NCBI GenBank assembly: GCA_918272565.1
Contig: CAKJYW010000018.1
Span: forward strand, 1-49,082
DNA length: 49,082 bases
Direction of reading: 5' to 3'
Source of the DNA: Bacilli bacterium
GTDB taxonomy: Bacteria; Bacillota_I; Bacilli_A; ML615J-28; CAG-698
The notes below the pieces were generated by a model. That model was not told the DNA's origin. It saw only the letters and a list, made by a program, of their open reading frames with translations, and ran no database searches. The translations under genes and the position numbers were made by a program. Shown here one piece after another: positions 25,771 to 34,431 of the stretch (position 1 is its first letter; each line of letters begins with the position of its first letter).

Positions 25771-28443
25771 ATGAAAATAATAAGAAAGATAATGATTTTA
25801 TTATTAGTGATCATACCTATTTTTTTGGGCTTTGTTAAGTTAGGTGCCGATGGTACAGAGGTTCCAATTAAAAAAGCTGATGGAACAGGAGATGTCACAT
25901 ACATTGGAACAAACATCAAAGTAACAATTCCAGCTGAGTACGTTAGACCTGAAGCAAGCTTTAGAGCGGTTTGGGTAAGTGCCTTTACTAATGATATCGC
26001 TGGGTTTGGTAATATGGACCAATACAAGAGAGAAATCATGGATATGCTCGATGTTTGTGAATATTACAATATGAATGCGGTTATTTTCCATGTTAGAGTT
26101 TATAATGATGCTTTTTATCAATCTAAATATTGTAAATGGAGTAGATATTATAGTACTAATCCTAGTTGGGATGCTCTTCCTTGGGTAATTGATGAATGTC
26201 ATAGAAGGGGAATTGAGTTCCATGCTTGGCTTAACCCATACAGGGTTTCTACAGCTGGTAATTTAAATGAAGTAGCTAAAAGATTCCAAGCTAATAACCC
26301 AGCATCAAATCCTGATAACTTGCTTGCAGGGGACTCAACTGTCATTTTAAACCCTGGAATTCCTGAGGTTAGGGAATTTTTAGTAAAGGTATGTATGGAA
26401 TTAATAGAGAATTATCAAGTTGATGCTATCAATTTCGATGATTATTTCTATGTTAGTGCTGATGATTCACTTACTCAAGCGCAATATAAACCTTCTGGAA
26501 TGTCTACAGCTGATTGGAGAAGAGAACAAGTTAATATGTTTATTCACGCACTAAGTGATGAAATGCGTGCATTTAACGCAAAAACTGGTAGACGTGTTCA
26601 ACTTGGAATTGCTCCTTCAGGAATTTGGCTAAGCGCTGGTCCATCTAGTTATGTACGTTACGATGAACAAGGTAATGCTATTACTAATGGTAGTAGCACA
26701 ACTTCATCTTATAGCCACTATGGTGGAACTTTATTTGCTGATACACTAAAGTGGATAAATGAAGAATGGATCGATTATATTCTTCCTCAAACATATTGGG
26801 CAATAGAACACGGAAGTGCTGGTTACCCTGATTTGTGTGACTGGTGGGATAAAGTTGTTAAATATAAGAACGTTAATTTCTATTCGGCTTTAGGTCTATA
26901 TCTAAGCGGTAATAGTGGTGGATCTAGTTGGTATAATTCTGATTTAGAAGCTTACAACCAAATAATGTATGCAAATAAGTTAGAAAACTGTAAAGGTAAT
27001 TCTATTTATACATTTGCTAACCTAAAAGCTAAGATTTCTAACCCTAAATCATTTAAGAAAGTTGATACTATTTGGAATAAACCAGCAATTCTACCTGAGA
27101 TTAGAACCATGGATAGGATTTATTCAGCTGATTTAAGTAGTGCGAGTGTTGGAAAAACTGAAAGTGGATATAAGATCAGTTTTAATGAAGCCGAAAATGC
27201 AAAATTTTATGTAATTTACCGTAGTGAAGATGAGATTACTTATTCACCAGAAGAAGTAATTGATATTATCGGTGGACCTAGTCACGATGGTATTTATGAT
27301 TTTATCGATGTATCTAGTGATACTTCAAAAACATATAACTACGCTATTAGAACTCAATCAAATAGCTTGACTTTATCAAGTGGATATAAGTTTAATACAG
27401 CTGGTGCTACTAATACTACTAAAGCATCACTAGATAAAGCTGAGGGAATCGTTTATTCAAGCAACAATTTTGAAAATGAAACAATCGATATCAAATGGAA
27501 TAAAGTTTATTATTCATATGGTGATGAAATCAAATATGAACTAGAATATTCATTTGATAATGAAACATTTGTTGTTAGTAGTAGCGAAATAGTAAATAAC
27601 GATGGATTTGGTCGTGCTACATCTACTCTAAAGATTCCTAATGGTTGCAAAGAGCTTTATGTTAGAATTCATGCCTTTAATAATTTGGCAGAAAGTTTTA
27701 GTGAAGTAAAAGAGATAAAGATTGATACAAGTTATGGTAAAGTTAACCACTTTGTAGTTGATGGGGACCTTTATACAAATAATAATGTTGATTTTATTTG
27801 GAACAATCAACTTAATTATGATAATGTTAAATACACCTTACAAATATCAACAGATAATTTCGAATATGTTGATCTTAAGTCAGTATTACAAAACGCTGAT
27901 ACCCTAAATACTAATTCGAAAATCACCATTTCTCTACCGAGTGAAGCTGGTAGGTATTATTACCGTATTAAGGGTGAACAAAAGAAGATGGTTTCTTATT
28001 CTGATATATTGATTGTTGAAATAAGGGATTATTTTGGTGATATTAGTGGTTATAAAGTCAACGGAAAAGCACCACTTGATTATTATATCGGACATGAAGA
28101 CGATGAATTTACGATTGAATTTGATAAGAAGGAATCAGAGACTTATAGCATCTCATACATCAATAGGATTTCTAAAGATGGTTATGCATGGCTTACACCT
28201 TCATCACTATCAAATAAGAATAGAGCCTATGTTAATGGTGGCAAAGGATATCAAGTAATATATTTGACAGGAACAGAATATAAATATTATTACTATTTAG
28301 AAGTATCAATGTCAGGTAAATACAATAGTACTAAACCAATCATGATTTACTGTATCCCAGAAGATATGTTCTTTGATGAATTTGTTAGATTTGAAAAACA
28401 CGAACAAAACTATTATTTAGGCTTACTAAATATGTTTAATTAA
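25771..28443 (+). CDS. secreted GHL10 glycoside hydrolase without KGC tail
   Basis: Third GHL10 paralogue, 890 aa. Signal peptide about 1-25. Catalytic-type domain about 65-455, with FRAVWVSAFTND, MNAVIFHVRVYNDAFY, GIEFHAWLNPYRV, INFDDYFYVS (His of the usual IHFDDYF replaced by Asn), LGIAPSGIWLS and WIDYILPQTYWAIEHG. An FN3-like module follows (about 465-550; ENAKFYVIYRSED), clearly related to that in the 15209 protein, then about three beta-sandwich modules (about 560-860). It ends in a polar stretch with no membrane segment or KGC tail, so it is probably released or retained by its beta modules. ATG follows the recX stop with no gap, and GGAG lies in the end of recX. It may have been duplicated into this operon. 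Confidence 0.88.
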   Translation: MKIIRKIMILLLVIIPIFLGFVKLGADGTEVPIKKADGTGDVTYIGTNIKVTIPAEYVRPEASFRAVWVSAFTNDIAGFGNMDQYKREIMDMLDVCEYYNMNAVIFHVRVYNDAFYQSKYCKWSRYYSTNPSWDALPWVIDECHRRGIEFHAWLNPYRVSTAGNLNEVAKRFQANNPASNPDNLLAGDSTVILNPGIPEVREFLVKVCMELIENYQVDAINFDDYFYVSADDSLTQAQYKPSGMSTADWRREQVNMFIHALSDEMRAFNAKTGRRVQLGIAPSGIWLSAGPSSYVRYDEQGNAITNGSSTTSSYSHYGGTLFADTLKWINEEWIDYILPQTYWAIEHGSAGYPDLCDWWDKVVKYKNVNFYSALGLYLSGNSGGSSWYNSDLEAYNQIMYANKLENCKGNSIYTFANLKAKISNPKSFKKVDTIWNKPAILPEIRTMDRIYSADLSSASVGKTESGYKISFNEAENAKFYVIYRSEDEITYSPEEVIDIIGGPSHDGIYDFIDVSSDTSKTYNYAIRTQSNSLTLSSGYKFNTAGATNTTKASLDKAEGIVYSSNNFENETIDIKWNKVYYSYGDEIKYELEYSFDNETFVVSSSEIVNNDGFGRATSTLKIPNGCKELYVRIHAFNNLAESFSEVKEIKIDTSYGKVNHFVVDGDLYTNNNVDFIWNNQLNYDNVKYTLQISTDNFEYVDLKSVLQNADTLNTNSKITISLPSEAGRYYYRIKGEQKKMVSYSDILIVEIRDYFGDISGYKVNGKAPLDYYIGHEDDEFTIEFDKKESETYSISYINRISKDGYAWLTPSSLSNKNRAYVNGGKGYQVIYLTGTEYKYYYYLEVSMSGKYNSTKPIMIYCIPEDMFFDEFVRFEKHEQNYYLGLLNMFN

Positions 28444-28479
28444 AAAAATAGACTGAAATTTAATAATTTCAGTCTTTTT
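28442..28479. terminator. bidirectional terminator between the third GHL10 gene and the HAD gene
   Basis: AGACTGAAAT-ttaata-ATTTCAGTCT with T-runs on both strands. The TGA stop of the minus-strand HAD gene lies in its right arm. Confidence 0.88.
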
Positions 28480-29290
28480 GTTTACAAAAGAATTCATATA
28501 AGAATTCATATACTCCGTGATGATGAATATCACTAGTTACGAAAGTAGCCATTTTTAATAGTTCGGGGTGGCTATTACCCATTGCTACTTTGATATTTAC
28601 TTCGTTAAATAGCTCGATGTCGTTGTGACCGTCGGCTATGGCTATTGTTTTATAATAATCAATTTTATAATAATCGATTATTCTTTTTATTCCGTTTCCT
28701 TTTGTTGTTAGAGGGTTATAAACTTCACTTAGGGTGTAGTTTTCACATCCCCAGAAGCGGATTTTTAGTTTTCCTTTAAATTCTTCATTGATATATTGTT
28801 CTAACATTTCCCCACTACCTAAAGTTGAGAAGATGATAGCTCCATTAGGATCACCATATAAAGTGTCTTTAAATGGACCTATGTGGAGTTTCCCTCCATC
28901 TAAGTGAAGATATGGGTTTATTTCATCTTGCTTTTTATATAAGAAGATTTCATCTTCTATCTCGCAAAAGATATTAACAATATAGCTGTTATCATCAATG
29001 ATCTTTTCTACCCACTCTTTTTTTACTGATATATAAGATTTAGGGAAATTAGGATCAAATGGGTGATGAACTAGTGCACCATTATAATTAATTATTGGGG
29101 TATTTAACCCTAAAAGTTTGTAATAATAAAGGCTACTTCTTAGAGGGCGACCCGTTGCAATAACAACATAGTTGTATTTGGCAATCTCTTTTAATAATTC
29201 TAAACTTTTATTATCATCGTTATTAAAATTAGTTACTAATGTCTCATCTAAGTCGATGGCGATTAGGTAATTTTTCTTTAATATTTCCAT
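28469..29290 (-). CDS. Cof-type HAD hydrolase
   Basis: HAD superfamily phosphatase of the Cof/YbjI type, 273 aa, probably acting on sugar phosphates, nucleotides or related small phosphates. Motif I is AIDLDETLV with Asp13 (nucleophile) and Asp15; motif II is VIATGRPLRS; motif III Lys is in the LTTKGNGIKRII block; motif IV is IADGHNDIELF with the acidic metal ligands. The large C2-type cap lies between motifs II and III. The substrate cannot be read from sequence. AAGGAAA lies before the start on the minus strand, with a TG-G-TAAAAT-like -10. Its stop is TGA inside the shared terminator. Confidence 0.93.
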   Translation of the reverse strand: MEILKKNYLIAIDLDETLVTNFNNDDNKSLELLKEIAKYNYVVIATGRPLRSSLYYYKLLGLNTPIINYNGALVHHPFDPNFPKSYISVKKEWVEKIIDDNSYIVNIFCEIEDEIFLYKKQDEINPYLHLDGGKLHIGPFKDTLYGDPNGAIIFSTLGSGEMLEQYINEEFKGKLKIRFWGCENYTLSEVYNPLTTKGNGIKRIIDYYKIDYYKTIAIADGHNDIELFNEVNIKVAMGNSHPELLKMATFVTSDIHHHGVYEFLYEFFCKQKD

Positions 29291-29371
29291 ATTATTATTT
29301 CCTTATAATTTTATTTTACCATGTTAAAGACTTTTATTAAAGAAAAAAGTTTTTAAAAACGTTTTATGGTC

Positions 29372-29399
29372 TTGAATAATTAGTAAGGTATGATATAAT
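29372..29399 (+). promoter_or_regulatory. promoter of the 29425 gene
   Basis: TTGAAT (29372-29377), 16-base spacer, TATAAT (29394-29399) with TG at 29391-29392. Confidence 0.75.
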
Positions 29400-29424
29400 A
29401 AGGTAAATGGGGTGAAAAAAGATT

Positions 29425-29640
29425 ATGAAAGGTTATTTGAGATTTTATGATGGCCTTGCTTGGATTATCAAACTTATTTTTGCGATAATTCCACTAACTG
29501 GCTGGGTCAATGCATTTTTATACAGAATCGGCAAAGGGCAATTGGTTGTTGGAATAATATGTATTTTTATTCCTCCTGTTGCTTGGTTAGTTGACTTGGT
29601 TTGCGTGATAATTTATGGTAAACCAACTCTCTTTGTGTAA
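29425..29640 (+). CDS. small two-TM membrane protein
   Basis: 71 aa. Two hydrophobic segments (about residues 11-33 and 40-63) are joined by a short loop with YRIGKGQ. The end LVDLVCVIIYGKPTLF resembles the tails of small membrane proteins widely annotated as hypothetical in Firmicutes and Mollicutes. No function is evident. It has its own promoter and terminator, so it is a real transcription unit. Confidence 0.7.
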   Translation: MKGYLRFYDGLAWIIKLIFAIIPLTGWVNAFLYRIGKGQLVVGIICIFIPPVAWLVDLVCVIIYGKPTLFV

Positions 29641-29654
29641 AGAAATATCATAAG

Positions 29655-29695
29655 TCGTATAAAGTACCTTGGTTGTATTTTTATACGATTTTTTT
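29655..29695 (+). terminator. terminator of the 29425 gene
   Basis: TCGTATAAA (29655-29663) pairs with TTTATACGA (29680-29688), followed by seven T. Confidence 0.85.
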
Positions 29696-29720
29696 ATCAA
29701 ATATTGTGCCCTTTTTCTCC

Positions 29721-29749
29721 TTGCAAAAAGAGGCAAAATATAGTAAAAT
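29721..29749 (+). promoter_or_regulatory. promoter of the 29775-ftsK-signal peptidase operon
   Basis: TTGCAA (29721-29726), 17-base spacer, TAAAAT (29744-29749). A second TATAAT at 29752-29757 lacks a matching -35. Confidence 0.6.
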
Positions 29750-29774
29750 AATATAATAGAGATAGTAAAAAAAT

Positions 29775-30554
29775 ATGAACACAATAATGACTTATCTTAA
29801 TATTTTTGATGACATATCTAACTGGTTTTTTAGAGTAACTAGTAACATAACTTTCACTGGTCAAGTGATTCCATTTATCTTTGGAATTATTGTTGGGGTG
29901 GTGATTTTTGGTCTTTTATATGTTCTAACAATCGTCACTCGTTTTAAGAAAAATGAGAAAAAATCTAAAGGATATGTGGAAATAGATGATGAAAAAATAT
30001 TGAGAATTATTGAAAATTCTAAAAATAAATTTTCTGAAGAGTCTTCAATGAAAGCATTACAAGAAAAATACAAAGATTTATCTAGTATTGCTTGGGAAGA
30101 AATCAATGATATAGCTTCAACTATCTTTCCAGATAGTAAGCATCCCTTGTTTGAACTTACTCCTAATGAATTTTTAGAGCTTATTCATTATATAAGTGAT
30201 CGTATTGATGAACTTTTAAGCGGAAGGATATTAAAGAAATTAAGACAGTTTAAGGTTTCTTCAATTATTGAATTTTACGATACAAAAAAGAAAATAGAAG
30301 AAACAAAAGCGGTGAAAGCTGCTAAAAGAACAGGAGTTATGAAAGTGATTGGTCCGGTTCTAAATACCATCAATCCATTTTATTGGTTTAGAAAAATCGT
30401 TCTTAACACAGCTATTGTTAAGATATCAAATAATATTGCCCTAGATATCATCGATATTGTTGGGGAAGAGACTGTCAAGGTTTATTCAAAAACAGTGTTT
30501 AGAGCTGAAAGTCTCGAAGAAATTGAAAAAATAATAAATGAAGAGGAGAAGTAA
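29775..30554 (+). CDS. single-TM protein of unknown function upstream of ftsK
   Basis: 259 aa, not recognised. A single strong transmembrane segment (about residues 30-55, FGIIVGVVIFGLLYVLTIVT) is followed by a basic stretch (RFKKNEKKSKG), which suggests a short outside N-terminus and a ~200-residue cytoplasmic domain. That domain is helical and charged, with a more hydrophobic patch near 190-230 (NPFYWFRKIVLN). One base separates its stop from the ftsK start. Since the FtsK encoded next lacks its own membrane domain, this protein is a candidate membrane partner for it; that is an inference from position only. Confidence 0.7.
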   Translation: MNTIMTYLNIFDDISNWFFRVTSNITFTGQVIPFIFGIIVGVVIFGLLYVLTIVTRFKKNEKKSKGYVEIDDEKILRIIENSKNKFSEESSMKALQEKYKDLSSIAWEEINDIASTIFPDSKHPLFELTPNEFLELIHYISDRIDELLSGRILKKLRQFKVSSIIEFYDTKKKIEETKAVKAAKRTGVMKVIGPVLNTINPFYWFRKIVLNTAIVKISNNIALDIIDIVGEETVKVYSKTVFRAESLEEIEKIINEEEK

Positions 30555-30555
30555 T

Positions 30556-32988
30556 ATGGCAACAGATAGCGAAAAGAAACAACAATTTTATATTCCTAAA
30601 ATTGAAGAAGAAACTACAGCTGGTGGCAGTGGAGTTCCACTAGATCGTTTTGCTAGTAGTGTTACAGGATATAATAACAAAGACACTATGACATATCCTC
30701 ATTCTAAGAAGACTAGTGAAGGTCAATATGATGCTTTTAGAGGCGAAGCACCTCAAAAGCCAATTGAAGCTAGTTATGCTAGTCCTGAGAAGAAATATGA
30801 TCCTAATAGAATACCTTCATATTTACGTAGAGAAGATCCAGGAATTAGTAGAAATAATATCGATTATTTAAAAGATGAAAAGCTTGATGAAAGATCTCTA
30901 TATGATAGAAATAGAGAACAATATCGTAAATATAGCGAACAAAACCATTTTGGTGATGATAGGGGCGTTGTTAGAAGCGTTTTATCACAAGAAACTGGGG
31001 AAAACAAAACTCCTTATATCAAGCCTACTAGAAATGAAAGAAGTACATTAGTTATTAGGAATCGTAATGAAGAACAAAACGATTCATATCAAACATATAC
31101 TCCTAATAGTAGACAAGGTGAGCCTATTTATCGTAATGATGATAATCGCCCAAATCCACAAAATGAACAAAGCAATTATCAAAACAATAATTATAAAGAA
31201 GCTCCTCAACAAGAAGTAAGAAGAGAAAATTATCAAGATAACAATTATCAAAACAATAACAATTATCAAAATAATAACAATTATCAAAATAATAACAATT
31301 ATCAAAATAATTCTTATCAAAATAATAATCAAAGCAATGATTATCAAAATAGAGAAGAAGATAGAAGTCCTAAGCCTCAATTCTATACAGTAGAAGAGAA
31401 GACTGATAATTATTATGATGATATTTCTATTGGAAGTGAAGAAAAACAAGAATTTGCTGAACTTGATGATTATCTAAATGAACAAGATAAGAAGCAAGTT
31501 GAGGAAAAACCAGTTGAAGCAAAGGTTAAAAAAGTTGTAAGAAGAACTAAATATGTTAAGCCTCCTCTATCAATTTTAAAAAAGAGTGGTGCAAGCACAT
31601 ATTTTGGTGATGACTCAACTGAGTTCCAAAAGACTGCTATCAACTCTACTTTAGAAGAGTTCAATATTGGTGGCCATGTTGTTAGCCAAGTTAAGGGCCC
31701 TACTGTTACTCAATTTGAAGTAAAGCTTGATCCAGGTGTTAAAGTTAATAAGATTGAAGGTATTACTAGAAACCTTCAAATGAATTTAGCTAGTAATTAT
31801 ATTAGAATGGAAGCTCCTATTCCTGGTAAATCTACTGTTGGTATCGAAGTTCCTAACCAAAAGAAGTCAATTGTAACTTTAGGTGACTTACTTGATGATG
31901 AGAAATATCTAAGTGATGGAAAACCTATCAATGTTGTTTTAGGTAGAGGTGTAAGTGGTGAAGCAAGATATGCTGATATTCGTGAAATGCCTCATGCATT
32001 GATTGCTGGTTCAACTGGTAGTGGTAAAACTGTTTGTATTTACTCAATTATCACAAGCATTTTATACAAAGCTACTCCAGATGAAGTTAAGTTAATCTTA
32101 ATTGACCCTAAGAGAAACGAACTTATGTTCTTTGAAAATGTTCCACATTTAGCTAGCCCAATCATCGATGAATCAAAGCTCGCTACATCTGCTATCAAAT
32201 GGGCAGTAGACGAAATGGAACGTCGTTATGAACTATTTAGACCTGCTAGAAGTAGAACAGTTGAAGATTACAATAGATATGTTGAAGAAAGTGGTAATCC
32301 TGATGCAAGTAAATTACCTTATATCGTTATTGTAATCGACGAGTTCGCTGATTTGATGACTACAGCTGGTTCTAGTTTTGAAGTAAATGTTCAAAGAATT
32401 TGTCAAAAAGCTCGTAGTGCGGGAATTCATTTGATTGTAGCGACACAAAGACCATCTGTTGATATTATCAAAGGTGCAATTAAAGCTAACATTCAAACAC
32501 GTATTGCTTTTAGTGTAAACAGTCAAACTGACTCACTAACTATTTTAGACCATGTTGGTGCTGAAAAGCTTTTAGGAAAGGGCGATATGCTTTATTCTAA
32601 TGGTGGAAGCGACATTCGTATTCAAGGTGCATTCGTTTCTGTTGATGAAATCAATCAAATTGTTGATTCCATTTCTACAGATAACATCGATTACATGTTC
32701 ACTTTAGAAGACTTACAAGAGGAAGAAGAGGAAGAAAATGTATTTGGTGATACTAGTGGTTACCAAAGCGATGATAAATTAGCAGAAATTGCTAAGTTTG
32801 TTGTTAAGAACCAAAGAGCATCAATGAACCAAATTTGTAGAATGTTCAATATAGGGTATAATAGAATTGATTCAATTATGGATGAGTTACAGGATTTAGG
32901 AATTGTTGGTCCCGTAATTCAAGGTAAACCTCGTAGCGTATTAGTTCAAACTGAGGAAGAATTAGAACAAATATTAAGTAACAATTAA
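30556..32988 (+). CDS. ftsK: FtsK/SpoIIIE DNA translocase lacking the membrane domain
   Basis: Hexameric dsDNA pump that clears chromosome DNA from the division site. Residues about 1-330 are polar, disordered and rich in Asn, Gln and Arg, with a tandem repeat (about 230-253); no transmembrane segment is present, whereas FtsK/SpoIIIE normally begins with four. The alpha/beta motor follows (GPTVTQFEVKLDPGVKVNKI, Walker A GSTGSGKT at 485-492, Walker B VIVIDEFADL near 592). The gamma domain (about 739-810; a KFVVKNQRASMNQICRMF block) for KOPS-like site reading is complete. ATG 30556 follows GAGGAGAAG; an in-frame ATG at 30538 overlaps that site. Cotranscribed with the single-TM gene before it and signal peptidase after it. 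Confidence 0.93.
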   Translation: MATDSEKKQQFYIPKIEEETTAGGSGVPLDRFASSVTGYNNKDTMTYPHSKKTSEGQYDAFRGEAPQKPIEASYASPEKKYDPNRIPSYLRREDPGISRNNIDYLKDEKLDERSLYDRNREQYRKYSEQNHFGDDRGVVRSVLSQETGENKTPYIKPTRNERSTLVIRNRNEEQNDSYQTYTPNSRQGEPIYRNDDNRPNPQNEQSNYQNNNYKEAPQQEVRRENYQDNNYQNNNNYQNNNNYQNNNNYQNNSYQNNNQSNDYQNREEDRSPKPQFYTVEEKTDNYYDDISIGSEEKQEFAELDDYLNEQDKKQVEEKPVEAKVKKVVRRTKYVKPPLSILKKSGASTYFGDDSTEFQKTAINSTLEEFNIGGHVVSQVKGPTVTQFEVKLDPGVKVNKIEGITRNLQMNLASNYIRMEAPIPGKSTVGIEVPNQKKSIVTLGDLLDDEKYLSDGKPINVVLGRGVSGEARYADIREMPHALIAGSTGSGKTVCIYSIITSILYKATPDEVKLILIDPKRNELMFFENVPHLASPIIDESKLATSAIKWAVDEMERRYELFRPARSRTVEDYNRYVEESGNPDASKLPYIVIVIDEFADLMTTAGSSFEVNVQRICQKARSAGIHLIVATQRPSVDIIKGAIKANIQTRIAFSVNSQTDSLTILDHVGAEKLLGKGDMLYSNGGSDIRIQGAFVSVDEINQIVDSISTDNIDYMFTLEDLQEEEEEENVFGDTSGYQSDDKLAEIAKFVVKNQRASMNQICRMFNIGYNRIDSIMDELQDLGIVGPVIQGKPRSVLVQTEEELEQILSNN
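31243..31314 (+). repeat. 18-bp tandem repeat in ftsK
   Basis: Four head-to-tail units of AATTATCAAAATAATAAC (the first and last slightly altered), each encoding NYQNNN in frame. Degenerate copies extend on both sides to about 31224-31353. Because the unit is a multiple of three, copy-number change would alter the linker length without a frameshift. Confidence 0.9.
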
Positions 32989-32998
32989 AAGGAAACAT

Positions 32999-33763
32999 AT
33001 GGAAATAGCAAGCAACTTTAGAAAAGTAAATATCCGTATTATTATTTGTGCTATTACTAGTATCTTACTAGTTATATTAATAATATGGAAACATCATGTT
33101 ATTGGTGATTTGAATAGAATAGTTTCATTTTCTTTAGTTGCTATTTCCCTAATCATTATTGCCACAATCCCTCATTTTAGTAATGGAGAAAAATGTGAAA
33201 ACTACTATCAAAGAGTAGATTTAATGAGTCTACTTTTAGTTGTTAGTCTCATTTTGCAACTATTTCTATCATTTGCTTTCTTCCGTGGAACTGTTAGTGG
33301 TAATTCGATGTATCCAACTCTAACTAATGAAGAATTTGTTATCGTCAAGGCTACTAAAAAGATAGAAAAGAATGATATTGTAATTTTATATGTTGATAAA
33401 GATATCAATAAATTAGCATATGGGGTTACTAATGATGAACTTTTAATCAAAAGAGTAATTGGTGTAGCAGGGGATGAAGTACACGCTGTTGGCGGCAAGG
33501 TTTATGTTAATGGGGTAGAAGAAACAGGACCTCTATCAAACCTTCACACAAGTGACTTTGATTTATCATCAGTTGTATCCTGTAACCTTGATATAGAGGA
33601 ATCACCTCTAGTAATCCCTGAAGGTTATATCTTAGTATTGGGTGATAATAGATCTTCAAGTAACGATAGTAGATATTTAGGACTATTTAGAATTGATCAA
33701 ATATTAGGTAGAGTAGTTTATAAAAAGGGAAATACTATTTTTGATTGGAAAAAGATTCAATAA
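32999..33763 (+). CDS. lepB: signal peptidase I
   Basis: Membrane serine protease that removes signal peptides from exported proteins. The catalytic Ser is Ser103 in SGNSMYPTL and the general base Lys is Lys151 in LIKRVIGVAGD; the GDNRSSSNDSRYLG box IV is intact. Three hydrophobic segments precede the catalytic domain (about residues 10-28, 38-58 and 76-95), more than the single one of B. subtilis SipS. At 254 aa it is slightly long. It lies 10 bases past ftsK with AAAGGAA before the ATG. Besides the Sec route, it could process the signal peptides of the GHL10 proteins in this window. Confidence 0.93.
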   Translation: MEIASNFRKVNIRIIICAITSILLVILIIWKHHVIGDLNRIVSFSLVAISLIIIATIPHFSNGEKCENYYQRVDLMSLLLVVSLILQLFLSFAFFRGTVSGNSMYPTLTNEEFVIVKATKKIEKNDIVILYVDKDINKLAYGVTNDELLIKRVIGVAGDEVHAVGGKVYVNGVEETGPLSNLHTSDFDLSSVVSCNLDIEESPLVIPEGYILVLGDNRSSSNDSRYLGLFRIDQILGRVVYKKGNTIFDWKKIQ

Positions 33764-33770
33764 TTTAAAA

Positions 33771-33800
33771 CGGACTGAGTTATAAACTTAGCCCTTTTTA
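33771..33800 (+). terminator. terminator of the signal peptidase gene
   Basis: GGACTGAGT (33772-33780) pairs imperfectly with ACTTAGCCC (33786-33794), one mismatch and one G-T, followed by T5. Confidence 0.6.
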
Positions 33801-33814
33801 AAAAGGAGCGCAAA

Positions 33815-34369
33815 ATGAGTGTTTATCTAAAAGTTCCAAAGGTAAGTGAACTCCACTTTAGAAAAGAGTGGATGGCTGATCCTAAAACTATGAGTTATAA
33901 TGCTGGTTATGATATTAGTGATCCTTCATATGATTATAAAACTGGTACCATAACTAAAACTAGCGAAGAACTAATTAGTTGGTTTAATGATTGGACTAGT
34001 AATAATGATAGATATTTTGCTTATATTTATGATAGCGAAATTACTGAACCTATTGGAGAAATCTATTATTATAAAAGTGAAGGTCTTTATAATATGGGAA
34101 TCGTGATTGATTACAAATATCGTGGTAGGGGCTATAGTTATTACGCTTTGTTAGAGTTAGAAAAAGTAGCATTTATAAATAACAATATAAGTGAATTATC
34201 TGATGTGATTCCAAATGAGAGAGTGAGCGCAATTAAAGCATTCAAAAAAGCAGGGTTTAGCGAAATAGGCAGAACTAAAGAAACTATAAAATTTGGTAAA
34301 ATAGAAGAATGCGTAGAATTATTACTAAAAAAAGAAGAATACATTAAAGAAAGAAATCCCAATAGATGA
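33815..34369 (+). CDS. GNAT acetyltransferase, RimJ/RimL-like
   Basis: 184 aa. The acetyl-CoA-binding motif A of the GNAT fold is VIDYKYRGRGYSYYALLELEK, with the RGRGY pyrophosphate loop. Motif B follows (NERVSAIKAFKKAGFSEIGRT), with the usual Asn and the KxGF turn. This pattern fits the PF13302 subgroup that acetylates ribosomal-protein N-termini or small molecules; the substrate is unknown. AAGGAG lies before the ATG, and the stop is TGA. Confidence 0.85.
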   Translation: MSVYLKVPKVSELHFRKEWMADPKTMSYNAGYDISDPSYDYKTGTITKTSEELISWFNDWTSNNDRYFAYIYDSEITEPIGEIYYYKSEGLYNMGIVIDYKYRGRGYSYYALLELEKVAFINNNISELSDVIPNERVSAIKAFKKAGFSEIGRTKETIKFGKIEECVELLLKKEEYIKERNPNR

Positions 34370-34390
34370 AAAAGTACAAATATCAATTAG

Positions 34391-34420
34391 TTGGTGTTGA
34401 TTTAGCCAATTTTTTATAAT
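34391..34420 (+). promoter_or_regulatory. possible promoter of the 34432 gene
   Basis: TTGGTG (34391-34396), 18-base spacer, TATAAT (34415-34420). The -10 is 11 bases from the ATG, so the leader would be very short. Confidence 0.45.
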
Positions 34421-34431
34421 GCGGTGATAAT

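Noticed and set aside
25590-26223. Minus-strand frames over the recX/GHL10 junction
   Set aside because: They are antisense to two well-supported genes and have no ribosome site or recognisable protein.
31243-31314. Short regular repeats that might be read as a CRISPR array
   Set aside because: The 18-base units are head-to-tail without spacers and lie in frame inside ftsK, encoding an Asn/Gln linker.
31084-31449. Minus-strand open frame rich in Ile opposite the ftsK repeat
   Set aside because: It is the reverse reading of the Asn/Gln repeat, has no ribosome site and lies wholly inside ftsK.
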